NCBI GenBank assembly: GCA_023389895.1
Contig: JAEWDX010000017.1
Span: 1-17,023 of the forward strand
Direction: 5' to 3'
Length of the DNA: 17,023 nt
Source: Bacillota bacterium
GTDB lineage: Bacteria; Bacillota; Bacilli; Bacillales; Cytobacillaceae
The notes below the pieces were generated by a model. The model was not told where the DNA came from. It did not search any database and saw only the letters and a program-made list of their open reading frames with translations. Made by a program: the position numbers and the translations under genes. Shown here one piece after another: positions 13,901-17,023 of this stretch (position 1 is the first letter of the stretch; each line of letters opens with the position of its first letter).

Positions 13901-14013
13901 CCATTCATCACCTGTTTAACAGGGCCTACAAAAGCAGGTCCGACAATGGCAACTGCTCCAATCGTTCCTAGTGCTTTAAGAAACCCTCTTCGATTCATTT
14001 TGTCCTTACTCAT
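10915..14013 (-). CDS. Molybdopterin oxidoreductase catalytic subunit, TtrA/SrdA type (tetrathionate or selenate reductase-like)
   Basis: The product has 1032 residues and belongs to the DMSO reductase family. A twin-arginine leader is present (NRRGFLK at residues 7-13, then a hydrophobic stretch). A 4Fe-4S motif follows at Cys64, Cys67, Cys71 and Cys138; the 66-residue gap before the last cysteine is unusually long. Cys276 (in HGGYCG) sits where these enzymes carry the Mo ligand, which fits the Cys-ligated TtrA, SrdA, ArrA and PsrA/PhsA branch. The C-terminal 150 residues form the molybdopterin-dinucleotide binding domain (WINPLDAKKKGIKTGDTVLI). It would reduce an acceptor on the outer face of the membrane with electrons from the Fe-S subunit. 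Its start overlaps the membrane-anchor stop by eight bases, with GAGGTG as ribosome site. Length agrees best with TtrA, and gene order with both TtrBCA and SrdBCA; the substrate is undecided. Confidence 0.88.
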   Translation of the reverse strand: MSKDKMNRRGFLKALGTIGAVAIVGPAFVGPVKQVMNGVWTDDGHGIGTNYQDYTAEDIIFTSCQQCNASCTIKTYIMAGNPNSPYSSIVRKIAGNQYSPIGMVPFGHINYDTPLEEAIKGTGDVARSGRSHRGAKTCLKGQAGIQTAYDAYRVQKPLKRVGERGSGIWKSISWEEAYKEILEGSKDIGTPGLKEMWAFAPEAAVMADWEKLKNEEMTKTEFEAKYKDVLIDTNHPDFGPKSNQIVVMAGHRREFIERLAGGSLGTANYFDHGGYCGITSVMGNVRSHDTTKQKQRMIPDYENAEFVLVWGTNPLTANRGPTTFAPQITNAIDRGMKMVVIDPRFSKTAEKAHMWVPVKPGGDGALALAMCRWIIENNRFDEMYLRNPNGNAAELDGEVTWSDATYLVNVGEKKRPFLRAEDLGLGEDEFIVLENGKPVIHANATQGELDVNTEINGMKVKSVFTIFKEKVMENSLEEYSQQCDIPVEQIVEIAREFTSHGKKVGIHSYRGPAMHTNGYYSVRAINMLNHLVGNHDWKGGDTAMGAKFKATEGRYDLETIPNANTSWGIPVTRHKIAYEKTSLFAKDGYPAKRPWYPIGNKLIHDVLPSAAEGYPYKIRAIIVNRTSPIMSGPRSDMQEKFIRDPKVVELVVSSDIVIGETTKYADFILPDLSYLESWNVDDIFPILKYKFAGLIQPVTRVVADARPTEQVYIDLLKGMGLPGVGDNAFEDGSSLHCPEDYYIKRVANIAFDGKKPVQDANAEELAIFEKARKKALGKYFDINVLKNAVKPDEWKKVVYVLNRGGRYEPQGDEYVGNHIKYQFNNLVHFYDEKVAGFKSAFTGNFFEGVPIVDEIRLYNGEVYEPKDPFQFINWKSRNIGTHRTESNAWLREIRPENYLWINPLDAKKKGIKTGDTVLISSTSAKVKGTALVTPGIKPGVLGANYSFGHFASGADNVKIDGKVMKKTEKYGHLPFDTDVPLHEESGYAKERGKGFSVNALADKDPSYFEGFLADLIAGGPAQQNIYVNIKKV

Positions 14014-15301
14014 GTACGCTCACCTCTTTATTTTCTGAATCTAGTTCCTCAATTGGGAACAGTTTCTCACCAATTGTATAGATAATGAGACACATCGCGA
14101 TGAGACCAAATGTTGTCAGCCATTCGGATAGATTCGGATAATAATTTCCTGCTGGCATCCCTTCGAACTTTGGCATAATCAATGTTGGGATAACCATATT
14201 AAAACGAACGCCAACTACCCCAATAATCGTCATAATCGAAGCAAATAAAATCCAGCCAACAGATTCGCGCGTCTTTTTGATAAAAAGAATGATCAGTGGG
14301 AAGAACATTGCTAAGCCCATTTGGAATATCCAGAAGCTCCACCACCAAACACTGCCGGTTAGTAATTTAATCGTTCCAAGCTCTTCATGTCCTAATCCGT
14401 ATATACCGATTAAAAATTCATACCAAACCATTACAAATTCAATACCTAAAAATAATGCAAGCATACTACCTAATGATCGAACCATCGGAACATCAATTTT
14501 CTGTTTCTTAACTTTTGCCTTAATTACGTAAATTGCAATGGAAAGAGCTGTTCCAGATACTAATGCTGATAGGATGAAAATGAGTGGAAACAGTCCTGAG
14601 TTTAAATATGGCTGTGCTTTCGCTACCGCAAAGATAGATCCTGTTCCACCATGAACCCCAAAAACCGCCAATGGAATTCCGATAATTCCCATCACTTTCA
14701 GACGCTTTTTATCACGAGCATGATCAGCCTCTGTCATTTCTTTCTTATTTAATGTAAGAAGACGATATAGTTTCCCTTTGAAAGTATCACCGCTAGCTAA
14801 TTTAACTAGATCCTTTCGCATAGAGAAATATAGTTCCATTACGAGCAATACGATATAAACGATGTAAAAATGAATTTCCCAAGACATCGTACTCGTAACG
14901 TTCCAATAAATAACTGAATTCATAACATGATCAGGTCTGCCAATGTCTAAAAAGACGAATACAATCGCTGTAATCATACATACGATTGCTGATAGTAAAG
15001 CAGATCGACCGATTTTTTCAAACTTTTCCATACCAAAACCGTATATCAACGTTGACAGCAAAAATGACCCTGCACTCATACCAATAAAATAAATGTAAAA
15101 GGCAATCCATCCACCCCATGGAACAGTATTGGATAGATTAGTGGATGACATCCCTTGAAGGAAATATCCACTTATGATGGAATATACCCCTATTCCAAAC
15201 ACGATGATTAAAGCAGCCCACCAAATCTTTTCTATCATTCCTCCCTTTGCCGATTGCTGGGAAGGAAGCATGCTTTTATCCATACTCGCTTTCGAAATCA
15301 T
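14006..15301 (-). CDS. nrfD: NrfD/PsrC-type membrane anchor subunit
   Basis: The product has 431 residues with about ten membrane helices (roughly 26-47, 65-89, 100-120, 139-160, 203-229, 236-260, 283-305, 322-346, 353-375 and 396-417). Segments VPWGGWIAFYIYFIGMSAGS and FGVHGGTGSIFAVAKAQPYL are characteristic of NrfD/PsrC/TtrC subunits, which oxidise menaquinol and pass electrons to the Fe-S subunit without haem. A charged cytoplasmic loop (about 160-200) contains KKEMTEADHARDKKR. It starts 32 bases after the Fe-S gene, with AAAGGAG upstream, and overlaps the catalytic gene, so translation of anchor and catalytic subunit is coupled. At 431 residues it is larger than the roughly 340 of enterobacterial TtrC. 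Confidence 0.9.
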   Translation of the reverse strand: MISKASMDKSMLPSQQSAKGGMIEKIWWAALIIVFGIGVYSIISGYFLQGMSSTNLSNTVPWGGWIAFYIYFIGMSAGSFLLSTLIYGFGMEKFEKIGRSALLSAIVCMITAIVFVFLDIGRPDHVMNSVIYWNVTSTMSWEIHFYIVYIVLLVMELYFSMRKDLVKLASGDTFKGKLYRLLTLNKKEMTEADHARDKKRLKVMGIIGIPLAVFGVHGGTGSIFAVAKAQPYLNSGLFPLIFILSALVSGTALSIAIYVIKAKVKKQKIDVPMVRSLGSMLALFLGIEFVMVWYEFLIGIYGLGHEELGTIKLLTGSVWWWSFWIFQMGLAMFFPLIILFIKKTRESVGWILFASIMTIIGVVGVRFNMVIPTLIMPKFEGMPAGNYYPNLSEWLTTFGLIAMCLIIYTIGEKLFPIEELDSENKEVSVHE

Positions 15302-15333
15302 TTAAACCACTCCTTTTATGAAAGCTCTAATTT

Positions 15334-16236
15334 TTATCTTAAATAGACAACTCTAGGCTGTGTTCCTAATTCTTCCTTTAACCTGAATGCTCTTGGGCTA
15401 GCCGCAAGCTTAGAAACAACACTATTCGGGTCACTCATATCTCCGAAATAACGCGCATCACCAATGCATGTTTCGACACAGGCTGGCTCTTCCCCACGCT
15501 GCAAGCGATGATAGCAGAAGCTGCACTTTCGGACAGTTTCTTCTGGAATCTTGCCTTTCTTCCTTTCTCCACGCTCCATCCCATATTCAGGGCTTGTTAC
15601 ATCGTTAAAGCCTAACATTTCCTGTTCATATCCATCGCCAAAATCATACGATCTCGCGCCATATGGACAAGCAACCATACAATAACGACAGCCGATGCAG
15701 CGATCATTATCAATCGTGACGATTCCATTTTCTAATTTATATGTTGCTCTCGTCGGACAAACTTGAACACACGGGGGCTTATCACATTGCATACAAGGTC
15801 TTGGCAAGTTCACTAATGAAATATTTGGGAAATCCCCTTTCATTGTTTCAAGCACAATATTATAGGACATTCCTGGAGGCGTTCTATTTTCCGACTTACA
15901 AGACACCGTACAAGTATCACACCCGACACATTTTTTCAGGTCAATTACCATGCCCCATTTCGGCCCATTTCCTTTCTTCTCACCCTTTTCTTTATTAGGT
16001 ACTTCACCAGCATAATGATCACCGAATTCTTTAATAAGCGAAGCAGAATAAACTTTATGGAAATCCTCAATTTTTAAAGACCCATTAATAACCTGCCTTG
16101 CATCCCTTGCCATATTTATCCCAAGTTTAGAATCATAACTGCTTGTTGAAAGAACTTCTTTGGCATCAGGCACAAAGCCTTCAGCTAATTGGTCATAATC
16201 CAACGGACTTAAATTCCCTTTTACTTTAAGTACCAT
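15334..16236 (-). CDS. Four-cluster ferredoxin-type electron transfer subunit (TtrB/SrdB-like)
   Basis: The product has 300 residues. Sixteen cysteines in four groups (103/106/109/113, 148/151/156/160, 180/183/186/190 and 238/241/253/257) ligate four 4Fe-4S clusters, as in DmsB, PsrB and TtrB. It moves electrons from the NrfD-type anchor to the molybdenum subunit. The first 95 residues form an extension without cysteines, ending in a lysine- and glycine-rich linker (KEKGEKKGNGPK). No Tat or Sec signal is visible, so it probably crosses the membrane by riding with the catalytic subunit. The ATG start follows AAAGGAG by nine bases, and the gene begins 15 bases after the tatA stop. Confidence 0.9.
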   Translation of the reverse strand: MVLKVKGNLSPLDYDQLAEGFVPDAKEVLSTSSYDSKLGINMARDARQVINGSLKIEDFHKVYSASLIKEFGDHYAGEVPNKEKGEKKGNGPKWGMVIDLKKCVGCDTCTVSCKSENRTPPGMSYNIVLETMKGDFPNISLVNLPRPCMQCDKPPCVQVCPTRATYKLENGIVTIDNDRCIGCRYCMVACPYGARSYDFGDGYEQEMLGFNDVTSPEYGMERGERKKGKIPEETVRKCSFCYHRLQRGEEPACVETCIGDARYFGDMSDPNSVVSKLAASPRAFRLKEELGTQPRVVYLR

Positions 16237-16251
16237 TACGAAAACTCCTTT

Positions 16252-16479
16252 CTATTTTGACAGTGTTTCTTTTACATCTTTCATTTCACTTTTTACATCA
16301 TTCATTTCATTCTTCACATCTTCTGTTACATCATTTGTCAGCTCACGAGCAGATTTTTTAAATTCCTTTAGGGTCTGTCCTACTGCTCGACCAATTTCCG
16401 GGAGCTTTTTCGGTCCAAAAATGATTAGTGCCAACACTAAAATTAAGATAAGACCTGGAATGCCAATATTAGATAACAT
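16252..16479 (-). CDS. tatA: Twin-arginine translocase component TatA, operon-encoded
   Basis: The product has 75 residues from the ATG at 16479, which follows AGAGGAAG and gives the normal TatA N-terminus MLSNIGIPGLILILVLAL; a start 27 bases earlier has no ribosome site. One membrane helix is followed by the FGPKKLPEIGRAVGQTLKEF hinge and amphipathic helix that define TatA/E. The charged tail has a KNEMNDVKSEMKDVKET repeat pattern. TatA multimers form the export path for folded proteins. As the first gene of the operon, it presumably serves the twin-arginine catalytic subunit encoded two genes downstream. No tatC lies in the window, so it must use TatC from elsewhere in the genome. Confidence 0.92.
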   Translation of the reverse strand: MLSNIGIPGLILILVLALIIFGPKKLPEIGRAVGQTLKEFKKSARELTNDVTEDVKNEMNDVKSEMKDVKETLSK

Positions 16480-16534
16480 CTTTCCACTTCCTCTACCTTC
16501 ATTCATTTCACTATTTCTATTTCACTATTAAAGA

Positions 16535-16551
16535 TGCAAAAACTGTGCCAA
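16535..16551 (-). promoter_or_regulatory. Sigma-54 (SigL) -24/-12 promoter of the reductase operon
   Basis: On the minus strand TTGGCACAGTTTTTGCA fits the sigma-54 consensus TGGCAC-N5-TTGCA exactly, with the essential GG at 16549-16548 and GC at 16537-16536. Predicted transcription start is near 16524, about 45 bases before the tatA start codon. It points into tatA and therefore the whole operon. Confidence 0.85.
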
Positions 16552-16591
16552 GTACAAAATGAAGCAGCATCTTTAGCACGAACTTCTATTA

Positions 16592-16630
16592 GAAAAGTGG
16601 AAGCGTTAGGCACTGGAGCTGGACAATTCT
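16592..16630. repeat. Degenerate Bacillaceae interspersed repeat remnant
   Basis: GAAAAGTGGAAGCGTTAGG followed by CACTGGAGCTGGACAATTCT is a diverged, shortened copy of the same repeat type that begins GAAAAGCGGAAGCGCCTT near 7414. It lies between the enhancer-like sites and the sigma-54 promoter. Confidence 0.45.
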
Positions 16631-16665
16631 CTAACTTCAAAAAAACTTATACTTTATTTTTTTAA

Positions 16666-16713
16666 AAAACAAAAGCAGCAAAAAGGCAAATAGCCTTTCG
16701 CTGCTTTTGTTTT
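16666..16713 (-). terminator. Rho-independent terminator after the NtrC-class activator
   Basis: AAAACAAAAGCAGC (16666-16679) pairs perfectly with GCTGCTTTTGTTTT (16700-16713), and the inner part adds AAAGGC/GCCTTT. On the minus strand the stem ends in TTTTGTTTTTTAAA, a good T tract. It separates the activator transcript from the operon, so the operon must be started from its own promoter. Confidence 0.8.
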
Positions 16714-16718
16714 CTCCC

Positions 16719-16749
16719 TGACATTTTGTCATAGTAAGACATTATGTCA
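16719..16749. promoter_or_regulatory. Tandem palindromic sites, probable enhancer (UAS) for the sigma-54 activator
   Basis: TGACATTTTGTCA (16719-16731) and AGACATTATGTCA (16737-16749) share 11 of 13 bases. The first is a perfect 5-3-5 inverted repeat, and in the second GACAT/ATGTC pair. Their centres are 18 bp apart, and an additional ATGTCA half-site follows at 16751-16756. They lie about 200 bp upstream of the predicted sigma-54 start, a typical enhancer distance, and directly after the activator gene. Confidence 0.6.
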
Positions 16750-16778
16750 CATGTCAATTTGGCATTAAAATATTCCAC

Positions 16779-17023
16779 TTAACCTTCCTTCAAATCAAAT
16801 TGTTCAATTTTTCGATATAGATTCCTAACACTAATCTTTAGTACTTCCGCTGCTTTTGTTTTATTCCAATTCGTTCTTTCTAATACTTTAGCAATATGGA
16901 CCTTCTCTATTTCCTCTAATGAGCAAAGCTCACCGTCTCGATGATTAGCCTTATCATTCTTCTGAACTGGCAATAGCATATCGCCTGCTTCAATTTTTTC
17001 CCCACTTGATAAAAGGAGTCCAC
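16779..17023 (-). CDS. NtrC-class sigma-54-dependent activator, C-terminal part only
   Basis: The frame stays open to the window edge, so the 81 visible residues are the end of a longer protein. The stretch GLLLSSGEKIEAGDMLLPV is the linker that follows the AAA+ domain in these proteins. After it comes a Fis-type helix-turn-helix (EIEKVHIAKVLERTNWNKTK, then AAEVLKISVRNLYRKIEQF), in which AAEVLKIS and RNLYRKI are the two HTH helices. Such activators bind upstream sites as dimers and use ATP to open sigma-54 promoters. A -24/-12 promoter and tandem palindromes lie directly downstream in the same direction, so this protein is very probably the activator of the reductase operon. Its sensory domain is outside the window. 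Confidence 0.88.
   Translation of the reverse strand, partial: GLLLSSGEKIEAGDMLLPVQKNDKANHRDGELCSLEEIEKVHIAKVLERTNWNKTKAAEVLKISVRNLYRKIEQFDLKEG

Noticed and set aside
16779..16979. Stand-alone 66-codon Fis-like gene
   Set aside because: The frame continues upstream to the window edge with a typical AAA+ to HTH linker and no ribosome site, so it is the end of a longer NtrC-class protein.

Overview
The window looks like chromosomal DNA from a low-GC, endospore-forming member of the Bacillaceae. The support is the codon and base composition, strong AGGAGG ribosome binding sites, and a block of genes matching the yfkD-chaA-(pfeT)-yfkH-yfkI-yfkJ-yfkK neighbourhood of Bacillus subtilis. No rRNA, tRNA, CRISPR array, insertion sequence or prophage was seen.

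Left part (1-7600). The 3' part of a winged-HTH regulator (+) converges on an NhaC-type Na+/H+ antiporter (-), with a GC-rich interspersed repeat between them. Next come a secreted YfkD protein (-), a stand-alone short structured transcript with its own sigma-A promoter and terminator (about 3690-3930, +), and the divergent pair chaA (Ca2+/H+ antiporter, -) and pfeT (P1B4-type ATPase of the Fe(II)-efflux family, +). The chaA-pfeT intergenic region carries a near-consensus Fur box over the chaA start site, a palindrome over the probable pfeT -10, two leader hairpins, and a second 7-1-7 palindrome touching the pfeT Shine-Dalgarno.

Middle part (7600-10270). The minus-strand genes yfkJ (low-molecular-weight protein tyrosine phosphatase), yfkI (YtxH-like) and yfkH (YihY-type membrane protein) are followed by a small lysine-rich protein gene that may be frameshifted. 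A second small ORF lies upstream of yfkJ. yfkK (+) ends at a bidirectional terminator followed by three 21-bp tandem repeats.

Right part (10270-17023). A minus-strand operon reads tatA, four-cluster Fe-S subunit, NrfD-type quinol-oxidising membrane anchor, Tat-exported molybdopterin catalytic subunit, and TorD-type chaperone. This is the B-C-A order of tetrathionate (TtrBCA) and Bacillus selenate (SrdBCA) reductases, with a private tatA and a chaperone added. Upstream are a textbook -24/-12 sigma-54 promoter, two tandem 13-bp palindromic sites about 200 bp further upstream, and the C-terminal Fis-type HTH of an NtrC-class activator that runs off the window edge. Together these form a self-contained module: activator, enhancer sites, sigma-54 promoter, dedicated Tat component, three-subunit respiratory reductase and its chaperone. 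The terminal electron acceptor cannot be decided from sequence reading alone. This module is the most interesting part of the window.
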